From the NCBI GenBank assembly GCA_946482515.1, contig CAMLRS010000001.1, positions 248,001 through 312,000 of the forward strand: a stretch of DNA of 64,000 bases, written 5' to 3'. The DNA comes from an uncultured Flavobacteriales bacterium (GTDB lineage Bacteria; Bacteroidota; Bacteroidia; Flavobacteriales; Crocinitomicaceae). This document shows, piece after piece, positions 26,301-33,802 of the stretch; the first letter of the stretch is position 1; each line of letters begins with the position of its first letter. The notes beneath the pieces were generated by a model. That model was not told where the DNA came from. It ran no database searches and worked only from the letters and a program-made list of their open reading frames with translations. Position numbers and translations under genes: made by a program.

Positions 26301-27335
26301 CGGAGCGGCACCATAGCCTTTATAGCCCTGGTTGTTGCCGTCGAAATTATCGCCGTTGTAGAGATAGCCCAAGCCACGATTGACGTCGCAGCCCACGTAA
26401 TCATCAAACGGATCGCCGAGCGCACCATCGATGAACACCCCGAAATAAGTATTGTAAAGCGTTTGTGTTCCGCGGTTGATGAGCTCGTAATTGTAGAACG
26501 TCATGTTGTTGATCTCATCATTTGTGGCAAACGCAAATGCCTGCGCCCGGATTTCCATCCCGATCGGATCACCACCGGTTTCGGTGTGGATGTTGCCTTT
26601 GTCGTTGAGCACCCACCAGAAGTTGAGATCACCATACAGCGAGACCCGGCGGTCTACTTTGCATTCTTTGTCGTTTTTGAAATCGTACCACGGATAATCG
26701 CCGTTTTCCCAGCTGTAGTTTCCGTCTTCATCGCGGTCGTAGAAAGGTGCGAGGTAGTAATCTTGTCCTTTCGAAGGATCGCCATGTGCCGGCCATTTTT
26801 TAATGAAATCGGGCACCTGATAGTTTGGATAATTGGTGGCTTGCAGGTTCGTTCCGTTCTGCTGATCTTCCACTCCTGCGTTGAACCAGCCGTCGAACTG
26901 GCGCACAAGGTCCTGGCTGGAAACGTAGTGTTGGTCGTATTTGTAGCAATCGTCCTGATCGATGGTCGCATCGCCTTGCGACAACGGCCCGGTCCAGTAA
27001 TCCGATCCGTCGCGGTAGCGCAGAGCGGCGAGCTTCAGCTGGTTATTGACATCCGTTCCTCCGAGCCAGAGCGCCGAAGTAAACAGCGCCATAATCCCCG
27101 AGTTTTTCGGGATTTCGTATTGGGATAAGTTCTGTCCCGGAATCTGCCAGAGATTTCCCGCCGTATGTACCATCGCACGCACGTTGTTGAGCTCCAGGTA
27201 CGTTGTTTTATTGGGAGGTGCGCAACCTGCTCCTTTGGTCACATCGGTACCTATGGACTTGACCTTTCCTCCCAGGGGCTGGCCAATTGCGGACAGGAAT
27301 ACGAGGGAAAAAAGCAGCGTGAGGTAGCTTTTCAT
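23370..27335 (-). CDS. Very large secreted protein with T9SS type A sorting domain
   Basis: 1321 residues from the ATG at 27335, which gives the signal peptide MKSYLTLLFSLVFLSAIGQ. The mature part is rich in Asp, Asn, Gly and Tyr (TYLELNNVRAMVHTAGNLWQ, SYEEDGNY-like Asp-rich loops), typical of large adhesin-like Bacteroidota surface proteins. Near the C-terminus INIVPNPYYAYSEYERNKVD leads into a T9SS type A domain (ITNLPERCTVSIYNVSGKLI, GIPVASGVYIVHVDIP). It is thus exported across the outer membrane through type IX secretion and attached to or released from the surface. Its ligand or activity is unknown. It is the largest gene in the window. Confidence 0.9.
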   Translation of the reverse strand: MKSYLTLLFSLVFLSAIGQPLGGKVKSIGTDVTKGAGCAPPNKTTYLELNNVRAMVHTAGNLWQIPGQNLSQYEIPKNSGIMALFTSALWLGGTDVNNQLKLAALRYRDGSDYWTGPLSQGDATIDQDDCYKYDQHYVSSQDLVRQFDGWFNAGVEDQQNGTNLQATNYPNYQVPDFIKKWPAHGDPSKGQDYYLAPFYDRDEDGNYSWENGDYPWYDFKNDKECKVDRRVSLYGDLNFWWVLNDKGNIHTETGGDPIGMEIRAQAFAFATNDEINNMTFYNYELINRGTQTLYNTYFGVFIDGALGDPFDDYVGCDVNRGLGYLYNGDNFDGNNQGYKGYGAAPPAVGVDFFEGPFQDDDEIDNGFGIGPNEALNGIGYGDGIVDNERFGMRRFLYYINTGGGANPAQTDPTSASDYYNFLRGRWKDNTPFYYGGNGHISDPNTDFNTPCDFMFPGDTDPLGWGTGGVPQALWTEQTANNLPYDRRFLQSAGPFILKPGAVNNITVGVVWARSGAGDPFASVEVLRRADDKAQALFENCFRVLDGPHAPQLVIQELENELILTLSNALVSNNANEAYQEFDPFIVAADPDADKFYRFQGYLIYQMKAADASVSDLEDPAKARLVAQCDIKDNVARLINFELDEELGVSMPVEKVDGDNKGLRHSFRITEDAFAAGDRRLVNFKQYYYIAVAYAHNNYKDYDPSDPTKLDGQKKPFIASRKAAIGEVKAVRGIPHHPAPEAMGTAHFADYGFQPAITRLDGRGNGLLYTDITAQSEQSILLQGTLPELTFRQHAGPINVKVIDPLNVASGYFECEFSHHSSGIVDSSEWVVYRYDERDGDLLDSVVSETTISVDNEQLIPQWGISVQIQQQSYYDVGISTPEYKLFADPIAARIQFSDSTAKWLGFVQDSDESDPRNWIRSGIFSPGAASPSDEYYTDGCYPDRINIDPDQQYEKLLGGGITHGSLVGATCDYMPVIEPDGMSFLGPARAEGTIARASGIDIVITSDRSKWTRCAVVELCPYQDLAIGNAKPGTLRRSPSVDQDGNPDGSGTMGMGWFPGYAIDVESGYRLHMAFGENSFMTSGNGGDMVWNPTSEIFSQEGVPVMGGLHAVYVFGVGIDGTPCPYYDGLNSWVYDRFLEETNVSYRQLYTNLMWVMYPLLNQGHTLLSSDVRVSVRINTEYQAFTATNSNGGYPHYGWSMDAHQTDRENQDAALSVLDLINIVPNPYYAYSEYERNKVDTRIKITNLPERCTVSIYNVSGKLINQFKKDSPQTYLDWNLTNRVGIPVASGVYIVHVDIPGVGEAVRKAFIAMRVPDLEGF

Positions 27336-27399
27336 AAGCGCTTGTCTTTGTGCCACCAAAATAAGCAGAACAACTGGAATAATTTTAGGAAAGTGGTCT

Positions 27400-27455
27400 C
27401 AAAATCGGAGGAATCAATGCAGAATGCACAATTCAGAATGCAGAAATTGTGAGCC
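27400..27455. repeat. GCATTCTGAATT repeat
   Basis: Words TGCAGAATGCACAATTCAG and AATGCAGAAATTG lie between two minus-strand genes. A related inverted copy (ATTCTGAAT ... ATTCAGAAT) overlaps the ruvB stop at 52462-52491. Confidence 0.45.
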
Positions 27456-27459
27456 CCGA

Positions 27460-28755
27460 TTACTTTCTCGGGAGGCAGGTGCCGAAATCGACCAGGAGGC
27501 GGAACAGATCGTTGTACTCGGCGAAGGACAAGGCTTCGTAAGTGTCGTAAACGTCGTGGTAGTTCTTGTTTGGCCCCATGGTGTAGATGAAAAACGCCGG
27601 AACACCCGCTTCGGTAAAGAAATAATGATCCGAATTGGCCGCAGGTCCACGTGATCCTATTTTAACGAGATAATGCTGCGCATCATTCACCTTCGTAAGG
27701 AACTCGAATTGCTTGGGGAATACCGTTGCATTGACCACCGTTACGCCTTCTTCGCCGCTGCCCATGATGTCGAGGTTGGTGAGGAAGAGGATTTGCTCCA
27801 TCGGGAACAACGGATGTTCCACATAATGATGACTACCGATCAACCCGGCTTCTTCACCTGCAAAAGCCATGAGTACTATATTGACATCCTGCGGGTTTTG
27901 CGCAAAGTATTTTGCCAGTGAAATCAGCATGGCCGTGCCACTGGCATTGTCGTTTCCACCCGGAAAATAAGTGTCCTGCCCCATGCGGCCGAGATGATCA
28001 TAGTGCGCCGTGTAAACAATGTATTTTTTGGATTTCTTTTTCGCCGGAATATAGCCAATCACGTTGCGGGCGGTATGGTCGATCAGCGAAGCACGAATAT
28101 CGTAATCGATTACGATTTCACCTGTCAAATCCAGTTTGGAAGCCTGTACCAGGAACAACGGATAGTTGTGCTGGCGATCGCTTACTGACCACGTGAATTT
28201 AGTGTCCGTTACCAGAATGGCCGGCATTTTATTGGCAATCTGGTCTCCGGCGGCAATGAGCTTTTGAAGTGTATCGCCTTTGGTTCCACGCAGATCTATA
28301 ACAATACCGGTGTAAACAGGCTGACCGGTTTGTGGATCTTTTTCCGAAACCACGCGTTTGATTACTTCCGGTAATTTAGTGGCGCTGATCGCGTCTTTCA
28401 CGTCGATGAGCTTCAGTTTTTGCCCCGATCGCTTACCACCCGCACTGGACGGATCGACCACGAAGTCGACGCCTGGCTGCAAAGCTGTTCCATTGACGGA
28501 AAGCAGCATCTGTGCTGGAAAGGTATTCACCTGAAACATAAAAGGCTGAAAAGCCGTTTCGCCAAACCACTGACAGCCGGCTTTCTGCAATTCCGTCGCG
28601 ATAAATTCCGCTGCAATGGAATCGCCGCCGTTGACATAACCGCGGCCGTGAAATTCAGGTGAACAAAGGGTTTTCGTCAACTGGCGCGCATAGGCTTCGT
28701 CCTGGGCCGAAGTTGCAAATGGTAACAGCAGGCATACCGCCAGGTATTTACGCAT
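27460..28755 (-). CDS. Secreted M28-family metallopeptidase
   Basis: 431 residues from the ATG at 28755, with signal peptide RKYLAVCLLLPFATSAQ. The zinc ligands of a di-zinc aminopeptidase are in order: His and Asp in VYTAHYDHLGRMG and FPGGNDNASGTAM, the catalytic Glu pair in AFAGEEAGLIGSHH, Asp in LTNLDIMGSGEE, and the last His in NKNYHDVYDTYEAL. An N-terminal ~190-residue region carries a protease-associated-like inserted part. It likely degrades peptides in the periplasm or outside the cell. The start overlaps the end of the Glu-rich gene upstream by 8 nt, indicating coupling. Confidence 0.9.
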   Translation of the reverse strand: MRKYLAVCLLLPFATSAQDEAYARQLTKTLCSPEFHGRGYVNGGDSIAAEFIATELQKAGCQWFGETAFQPFMFQVNTFPAQMLLSVNGTALQPGVDFVVDPSSAGGKRSGQKLKLIDVKDAISATKLPEVIKRVVSEKDPQTGQPVYTGIVIDLRGTKGDTLQKLIAAGDQIANKMPAILVTDTKFTWSVSDRQHNYPLFLVQASKLDLTGEIVIDYDIRASLIDHTARNVIGYIPAKKKSKKYIVYTAHYDHLGRMGQDTYFPGGNDNASGTAMLISLAKYFAQNPQDVNIVLMAFAGEEAGLIGSHHYVEHPLFPMEQILFLTNLDIMGSGEEGVTVVNATVFPKQFEFLTKVNDAQHYLVKIGSRGPAANSDHYFFTEAGVPAFFIYTMGPNKNYHDVYDTYEALSFAEYNDLFRLLVDFGTCLPRK

Positions 28756-29719
28756 AGCGGCGCTCGACTTTTTTGGCAAATTCCATCACGAGGTCGCTGC
28801 GCTCGCTCCAGGAAAAACGGTTGGCATAATCGCTCACGATCGAACGCGCTTCTTCTTTCGAGCCAAGGTTATCGAGCTTTTCGATGGCTTCTGTGTATTG
28901 TTCGTTCGAACCGTGGAACAGCTCTTCTACGATCTGTACGCGCTCATTGAAACCGAAAGCGCCTTTGAGGGTGTCGAGCCGCACGGACATCAGACGCGAA
29001 GCCAGGGAATCATCCGGCAAATGCAAACGATCGTACAACGGGTGACGATTTTCTGCTGCAGCCTCTTCGACTTTCGGGAAACGCTCTTCTTCCGGCAGGG
29101 AAGGCTGTTCGGCAACAACCTGTTCGAAAACCGGCTCTACCTGTTCGGCAGACAGACCCTCCTCTTCTTCCTCAACGAATGCATCTTCCGGTTCTTCTTC
29201 CATTATCGGTTCCTCGATCACTTCTTCTTCCTCGATCACCGGCATTTCTTCTTCAACGGCTTGTGGAAACTCCTGTTCTTCTTCCTCCGGTAGTTCTACC
29301 TCGTTTTCCAGTTCAGGTTCTGCCTGTTCGGCAGACAGGTCTTCATCCTCTTCCGGATCGCTCAGCGAAAACAGGTCGAATCCTTCCGGTTCTGCATCCG
29401 CGACAGACTCTTTTGGTTCCGGCGCCTGCTCTTCAAACAGCGGAATGTTTACATCCGGCTCGCCCATTTCAACGGAAGCTTCGGTCGTTACCTGTTCTTC
29501 TGCCACCGGCGTTTCAAGTACCTGTTCGTTCACCGGTGCCTGCGGTGTTCCGAACACTTTCGCTTCGTAGGATTTATAGCGCAGAACAATGGCACGTTCA
29601 TGCACCTGTGCGGCCGCTGCGGCAAACGCCTCCAGTTCGCCCTGTGTTGCACTTCCGTTCTTGATCTTTGCGATCAGGGCTGCCATTTCTTCTATCAGCG
29701 CCTGTGTGTCTATAGTCAT
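28748..29719 (-). CDS. Glu-rich acidic protein of unknown function (323 aa)
   Basis: Start at the ATG 29719 (MTIDTQALIEEMAALIAKIK). The first ~75 residues are a helical, soluble domain (GELEAFAAAAAQVHERAIVL). The middle (~residues 80-215) is a low-complexity acidic stretch with many EE runs and EPxx repeats. The C-terminal ~100 residues form another helical domain (DSLASRLMSVRLDTLKGAFG, then RFSWSERSDLVMEFAKKVE). Two 7-residue blocks (LSAEQAE and LSAEQVE) coincide with copies of the intergenic palindrome at DNA level. No family is recognised; the plan suggests a cytoplasmic scaffold or adaptor. It overlaps the downstream peptidase gene by 8 nt. Confidence 0.75.
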   Translation of the reverse strand: MTIDTQALIEEMAALIAKIKNGSATQGELEAFAAAAAQVHERAIVLRYKSYEAKVFGTPQAPVNEQVLETPVAEEQVTTEASVEMGEPDVNIPLFEEQAPEPKESVADAEPEGFDLFSLSDPEEDEDLSAEQAEPELENEVELPEEEEQEFPQAVEEEMPVIEEEEVIEEPIMEEEPEDAFVEEEEEGLSAEQVEPVFEQVVAEQPSLPEEERFPKVEEAAAENRHPLYDRLHLPDDSLASRLMSVRLDTLKGAFGFNERVQIVEELFHGSNEQYTEAIEKLDNLGSKEEARSIVSDYANRFSWSERSDLVMEFAKKVERRYA

Positions 29720-29864
29720 TTCTCGAATCGTTTCAATTAGTGAGAAGGGCTTCGTATCCAGCTGATGCGACTGCACTTACTGCAAGTTAAAATTAGAGAA
29801 TCCAACAGGCTTGTCGGAAGCGTTTTATGAATAGTTGTCTAAAGGGAATTGTTGATAACCACCT

Positions 29865-29935
29865 ATTTTCAGTCTTCAGTTGTTCAGTCTCCTGTCCCCA
29901 GTCTTCAGTTGGTCGATCTTCAGTGCTCAGTCGTG
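29865..29935. repeat. Degenerate TCAGTCTTC repeat
   Basis: Repeated words CAGTCTTCAGTTGTTCAGTC and CCAGTCTTCAGTTGGTC lead into the 3' end of the minus-strand membrane protein gene. No gene is seen between 29777 and 29926. Confidence 0.5.
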
Positions 29936-30370
29936 GTTCTTTGGCGGTTCAGCAGGTGGTTTATTTTTACTGGCTAAATGAGCTGATACCAACCATGCAA
30001 CAATGTTGAAAGCGATGACTTCAAAAATCAGGCTGGCAAACAAGAAAATAACCGATCCATGAGCTGATCCATCGCCGAAATGGAGGAAGGCCAGAAACAC
30101 CGCATTGATCAACACGAGAATGCCCAACCCGATAAAATAAATACGTCGGCCTATTCGACCTGTAGTTTTCAGGGTTAGCCACGGCATGATGATTCCGATA
30201 CAACAGAACGTTCCCACTATGCCCCATAAGAAAGACAGCAGACAAGCAACCATCAGAGCAACCAGCAACCAAATCTTTTCACCTGCCTGTTCCGCAGCAC
30301 GTAACGATTTCCAGTTGATCGCCACTGCAATAACAAACAATGCTAACAGGACTATTTGAACTACTGACAT
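29927..30370 (-). CDS. Four-TM membrane protein of unknown function (147 aa)
   Basis: Hydrophobic segments are at about residues 2-18 (VVQIVLLALFVIAVAI), 33-65, 76-100 (IYFIGLGILVLINAVFLAFL) and 107-130, with a polar Pro/Lys tail (KNKPPAEPPKNHD). There is no catalytic motif. It is divergent from the thymidine kinase gene and not in an operon. A degenerate repeat overlaps its 3' end. Confidence 0.7.
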   Translation of the reverse strand: MSVVQIVLLALFVIAVAINWKSLRAAEQAGEKIWLLVALMVACLLSFLWGIVGTFCCIGIIMPWLTLKTTGRIGRRIYFIGLGILVLINAVFLAFLHFGDGSAHGSVIFLFASLIFEVIAFNIVAWLVSAHLASKNKPPAEPPKNHD

Positions 30371-30427
30371 GGAAAAATCTTACTTTTCAACATTTCGACT
30401 GACTTGCTAACGGCAGCCTGAATATCC

Positions 30428-30447
30428 GGCAGAATTCTGCCATTTTT
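30428..30447. promoter_or_regulatory. Perfect palindrome upstream of thymidine kinase
   Basis: GGCAGAATTCTGCC is a perfect 14-bp palindrome at 30428-30441, followed by ATTTTT. Read on the plus strand it resembles a short terminator or attenuator just before tdk; it could also be an operator in this divergent promoter region. Confidence 0.4.
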
Positions 30448-30481
30448 AGCTTCTGAAAGTACTATTTTAACGGAGAAGAGC

Positions 30482-31057
30482 ATGTTTTTAGAGCAATTTC
30501 CTACGGAAGGCAGGCAGCACGGATGGATCGAAGTGATCTGCGGATCGATGTTCTCGGGAAAAACCGAGGAGCTGATCCGTCGCCTCAAGCGCGTGGAATT
30601 CGCCCAGCAGAAACTGATCTTGTTCAAACCGGTTATCGACAACCGTTACCACGAAGAAAACGTGGTGAGCCATAAAGGATCGAGCTTTTTCGCCATTCCG
30701 GTGCGCAATTCGGGAGAAATCCTCAGCAACTGGCGCAAAGAACGCATCGTGGCCATCGATGAAGCCCAGTTTTTCGACGAACAGCTGCCGGAAGTTTGCA
30801 ACGAGCTGGCAAAACAAGGCGTTCGGGTCATTATCGCCGGGCTGGACATGGATTACCTGGGCAAGCCTTTCGGGCCGATGCCTTCCCTGCTGAGCTCGGC
30901 AGAATATGTCACCAAAGTACACGCCATTTGCGTTTCGTGTGGTAACTTAGCACATTACTCGCACCGAACGACGCGCGATGAGGGACAAGTGCTGGTTGGC
31001 GCTGTAGAATCCTATCAGCCGCTGTGCCGCTCGTGCTTCAACAAGATCGCGCATTGA
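30482..31057 (+). CDS. tdk: Thymidine kinase (type II)
   Basis: 191 residues. It phosphorylates thymidine to dTMP with ATP in nucleotide salvage. The P-loop is in GWIEVICGSMFSGKTEELIR (about residues 17-36), the Walker B and catalytic Glu in RIVAIDEAQFFDEQLPEV, and the lasso region with GPMPSLLSSAEYVTKV. The four zinc cysteines are present (CVSCGNLAHYS and PLCRSCFNK). The ATG is preceded by GGAG 6-9 nt upstream, one of the few purine-rich ribosome-binding-like sites in the window. The next gene probably starts at a TTG that overlaps its stop by 3 bases. Confidence 0.96.
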   Translation: MFLEQFPTEGRQHGWIEVICGSMFSGKTEELIRRLKRVEFAQQKLILFKPVIDNRYHEENVVSHKGSSFFAIPVRNSGEILSNWRKERIVAIDEAQFFDEQLPEVCNELAKQGVRVIIAGLDMDYLGKPFGPMPSLLSSAEYVTKVHAICVSCGNLAHYSHRTTRDEGQVLVGAVESYQPLCRSCFNKIAH

Positions 31058-33336
31058 AGTTAGCATACCCGCTCAGTACCTGCGCGCGGATCATGGCCGC
31101 GCAACCAACGACCATTCCCCCGGAAATGGTCACGCACGTTCTGTACGATTCCCGCAAGGTCCACGCCGGAGCAGGCGCGTTGTTTTTCGCCCTGAACGGA
31201 TTGAACCGCAACGGTGATGCATTTATCTTCGATGCCTATGAAAAAGGCGTCCGCTGGTTTGTGGTCAGCGAAAAAAGCCTCGTTCCGGAACTGCCGAATG
31301 CCGTTTTCCTGAAAGTTCCTCATCCGCTGATTGCGTTGCAGAAACTGGCCGCCCATCACCGGCAGCAATTCACCTATCCCGTGGTTGCTATTACCGGAAG
31401 CGTGGGTAAAACGACGTTCAAGGAATGGGCCTACCACATCCTTTCCCCGACTTTGCGCGTGATCCGCAGCCCGAAAAGCTTTAACTCCCAATTGGGTGTG
31501 GCGCTTTCGCTGCTGGAGCTCCACCACGATGCCGATATTGCCCTGATCGAAGCCGGTATTTCAGAGCCGGGCGAAATGGAACGGCTCGAAAAAATGATCA
31601 ATCCGACGATCGGTATACTTACGGCTTTCGGGAATGCTCACAGGGCCAATTTCGAATCGGCAGAGCAACATCTACAGGAAAAACTGAAGCTCTTCCGGCA
31701 TTGTGTGCTGACCTTTGTTTCAGCTTCTGTTGAGCTTACGAAAAGTCAGCTGGCTTCGCTAACAGGCATGCAGCCCGCTCCCATTGCACCACCAGCCGGA
31801 TTCACAAAAGGTCACGCACCGATGATCGGTTTGCTGCACCAATTGGCTCTGGAAATGGACATTTCCGAACAGCAATTCGAGGCGCGTTTGCAAACCCTTC
31901 CGCGACTGGCGCTGCGTATGGAAATCCTGGAAGGATTACAAGGCAATACCATCATCAACGACACCTATAACCTCGACGCCGATGCGTTGCGGGAAGCACT
32001 TCATTACCAGCAGCAGCTTGCCGGGACGCGCAAGCGGATTGTCGTCATCGGGCTATCCGACAACAATGCCGGTCAGCAACCCGAATTGGAGCAGATTATC
32101 GCAGATTTCAATCCAAATCAGGTGATTTTTATTGCTCCGGGCGAAGCGATTCCGTGGGAGCAATTCCACAACAGTGTGGTATTGGTGAAAGCCAACCGCG
32201 ACCGCTTGTTCGAGCTGGAAGTCAATAAAGGAAAGGAATTAACGCATCGTACCGTAGTGGAAATTCACCTCAGCGCGATCCGTCACAACCTGGCCTATTT
32301 CAAAAAGCATTTGCGTACCGGAACGAAGATTCTCTGCATGGTCAAGGCTTCTTCCTACGGCTCCGGCGCTGAACGCGTGGCGGCTTTTCTCCAGCAGGAA
32401 AATGTCGATTATTTCGGTGTTGCTTTCGCCGATGAAGGTGTGGCGCTCCGCGAAGCAGGCATTATCAAACCGATCGTGGTGATGAATCCCGATCCGGAAC
32501 ATACGAGCCTGATCACGCGTTACGAGCTGGAACCGGCCATTTATTCCTTCGGTCAGCTCGATCATTTTGTCACCGGGCTCATCCACGAAGGCAAAACGGG
32601 TTATCCTGTGCATTTGAAATTCGACACCGGCATGCACCGCCTCGGGTTTTCGCCTTCGGAAAAGGAACAGGTGCTACAAGCCGTTTTATCGCAGCCGGAA
32701 ATCCGCATTCAAGGCGTTTATTCGCACCTCGCCGACGCAGATAATCCGGAAAACAGCTTCACACAGCAGCAGATCGCAGCTTTCAACGAGCTGAAAGACT
32801 TTTTCGATACACACCTCGAATATCCGTACCTCGCTCATCTGGTGAATTCGGAAGGCGCGCTGCATTATCCGGATGCGCAATTCGATATGGTGCGCCTCGG
32901 CATCGTACTTTACGGTTATGCGGGTGCTTCGATCGTTGCAGAAATGCTGCCGGCCGTGCGCTGGAAAAGTGCCGTTTCGCAGGTGAAACCTGTTCCAAAA
33001 GGCGATTGCATTGGCTACGGCTGCTCGTATATTGCCGAAAACGACATGACGATCGCTATCGTTCCTGTGGGTTACGCCGATGGTTTCCGCAGAAGCCTGA
33101 GTAATGGAAAAGGCCGCGTGTTCATTCATGGAAAAGCCTGCGCTGTTGTGGGCCGTGTGTGCATGGATATGATCATGGTGGATGTGACGGGCTTAGCTGT
33201 AAACGAAAACGATCCGGTAGAGATCATCGGACAGCACCAGACCATGGAAGCTTTCGCCACGTCGATGGAAACGATTCCGTATGAAGTGATGACGAGCCTG
33301 TCGAAGCGGATGCACCGTGTCTATGTAGAGGATTGA
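31054..33336 (+). CDS. Bifunctional MurF ligase / alanine racemase
   Basis: 760 residues from a TTG overlapping the tdk stop; other starts upstream lie inside tdk. Residues ~1-400 are a UDP-MurNAc-tripeptide:D-Ala-D-Ala ligase domain: the ATP loop VVAITGSVGKTTFKEW, SFNSQLGVALSLLEL, IEAGISEPGEM, and IINDTYNLDADALREAL. Residues ~405-760 are a PLP alanine racemase: the PLP Lys in ILCMVKASSYGSGAERV, GYGCSYIA with the second catalytic Tyr, VPVGYADGFRRSL and VGRVCMDMIMVDVTG. The enzyme makes D-alanine and adds the dipeptide to peptidoglycan precursor. This fusion is typical of Bacteroidota. The MurF middle looks short. Confidence 0.92.
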   Translation: MKLAYPLSTCARIMAAQPTTIPPEMVTHVLYDSRKVHAGAGALFFALNGLNRNGDAFIFDAYEKGVRWFVVSEKSLVPELPNAVFLKVPHPLIALQKLAAHHRQQFTYPVVAITGSVGKTTFKEWAYHILSPTLRVIRSPKSFNSQLGVALSLLELHHDADIALIEAGISEPGEMERLEKMINPTIGILTAFGNAHRANFESAEQHLQEKLKLFRHCVLTFVSASVELTKSQLASLTGMQPAPIAPPAGFTKGHAPMIGLLHQLALEMDISEQQFEARLQTLPRLALRMEILEGLQGNTIINDTYNLDADALREALHYQQQLAGTRKRIVVIGLSDNNAGQQPELEQIIADFNPNQVIFIAPGEAIPWEQFHNSVVLVKANRDRLFELEVNKGKELTHRTVVEIHLSAIRHNLAYFKKHLRTGTKILCMVKASSYGSGAERVAAFLQQENVDYFGVAFADEGVALREAGIIKPIVVMNPDPEHTSLITRYELEPAIYSFGQLDHFVTGLIHEGKTGYPVHLKFDTGMHRLGFSPSEKEQVLQAVLSQPEIRIQGVYSHLADADNPENSFTQQQIAAFNELKDFFDTHLEYPYLAHLVNSEGALHYPDAQFDMVRLGIVLYGYAGASIVAEMLPAVRWKSAVSQVKPVPKGDCIGYGCSYIAENDMTIAIVPVGYADGFRRSLSNGKGRVFIHGKACAVVGRVCMDMIMVDVTGLAVNENDPVEIIGQHQTMEAFATSMETIPYEVMTSLSKRMHRVYVED

Positions 33337-33350
33337 TTAGACGACAAGAC

Positions 33351-33420
33351 TTCAGGACCTGCCTGCCGGCAGGCAAGGTATTAAGATTTCAGGACCGACC
33401 GAAGACCGAGGACGGGAGAC
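33351..33420. repeat. Short-period repeat holding the 20-bp palindrome (copy 1)
   Basis: TTCAGGA is followed by CCTGCCTGCCGGCAGGCAAG (33358-33377) and then GTATTAAGATTTCAGGAC. Nearly the same ~45-bp block recurs at 33704-33748, flanking the 63-residue gene. Confidence 0.7.
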
Positions 33421-33482
33421 CGGCAGACCAATCAGAAACCCATCAACTCAGAAACTCATCAATTGAAATTCCGTTAATTGTG

Positions 33483-33491
33483 TATTTTTAC
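33483..33491 (+). promoter_or_regulatory. Promoter-like box, 3 nt before the ATG at 33495
   Basis: TATTTTTAC differs from TAnnTTTGC by one base and is separated from the ATG by CGC, the same spacing as at several other genes. Confidence 0.35.
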
Positions 33492-33494
33492 CGC

Positions 33495-33686
33495 ATGAAA
33501 AACGAACCTCGTAAAGGCGACGAACCCGAAACATACAACGGTGTAACGCTGGGAGCACTGCTGATTCTCGTAGGATTGGCGTGGTTTACCTTCCCTTTCG
33601 TTTTCAGCGGTCGCGCGATGATCTATCCCTGGATTGTTTGCCTGGTCGGTATCATTACACTCGTTCGTCACAATCGCAAACGATAG
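33495..33686 (+). CDS. Small two-TM membrane protein (63 aa)
   Basis: I chose the ATG at 33495, giving KNEPRKGDEPETYNG, a hydrophobic segment (VTLGALLILVGLAWFTFPFV), a short loop with a Pro-Trp (SGRAMIYPW) and a second segment (IVCLVGIITLV) with a basic end (RHNRKR). The upstream open frame would run through the repeat and is not likely to be translated. The gene is bracketed by two copies of a palindrome-containing repeat. No family is recognised. Confidence 0.6.
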   Translation: MKNEPRKGDEPETYNGVTLGALLILVGLAWFTFPFVFSGRAMIYPWIVCLVGIITLVRHNRKR

Positions 33687-33703
33687 TTTCCTGACGTCAG
33701 GTT

Positions 33704-33765
33704 TTCAGGACCTGCCTGCCGGCAGGCAAGGTATTAAGACTTCAGGACTGGGCGACCGGAGACTG
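33704..33765. repeat. Short-period repeat holding the 20-bp palindrome (copy 2)
   Basis: TTTTCAGGA, CCTGCCTGCCGGCAGGCAAG (33711-33730), then GTATTAAGACTTCAGGAC; a direct repeat of the block at 33351. Confidence 0.7.
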
Positions 33766-33802
33766 AAACCAAATCAGCAACTCCTAACTCATCAACTCTT
33801 AA

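Noticed and set aside
25866..27128. Long open frame of about 420 codons on the plus strand
   Set aside because: It lies entirely opposite the well-supported T9SS cargo gene, has Val/Ile/Arg-biased composition typical of a codon shadow, and no family features.
28756..28779. Longer N-terminus of the M28 peptidase
   Set aside because: It would add polar residues in front of an otherwise standard signal peptide; the ATG at 28755 overlapping the upstream gene is preferred.
31024..31053. Extended N-terminus of the MurF-Alr protein inside tdk
   Set aside because: A start at 31024 would overlap the zinc-binding end of thymidine kinase; the TTG overlapping the tdk stop fits coupled translation and the family N-terminus better.
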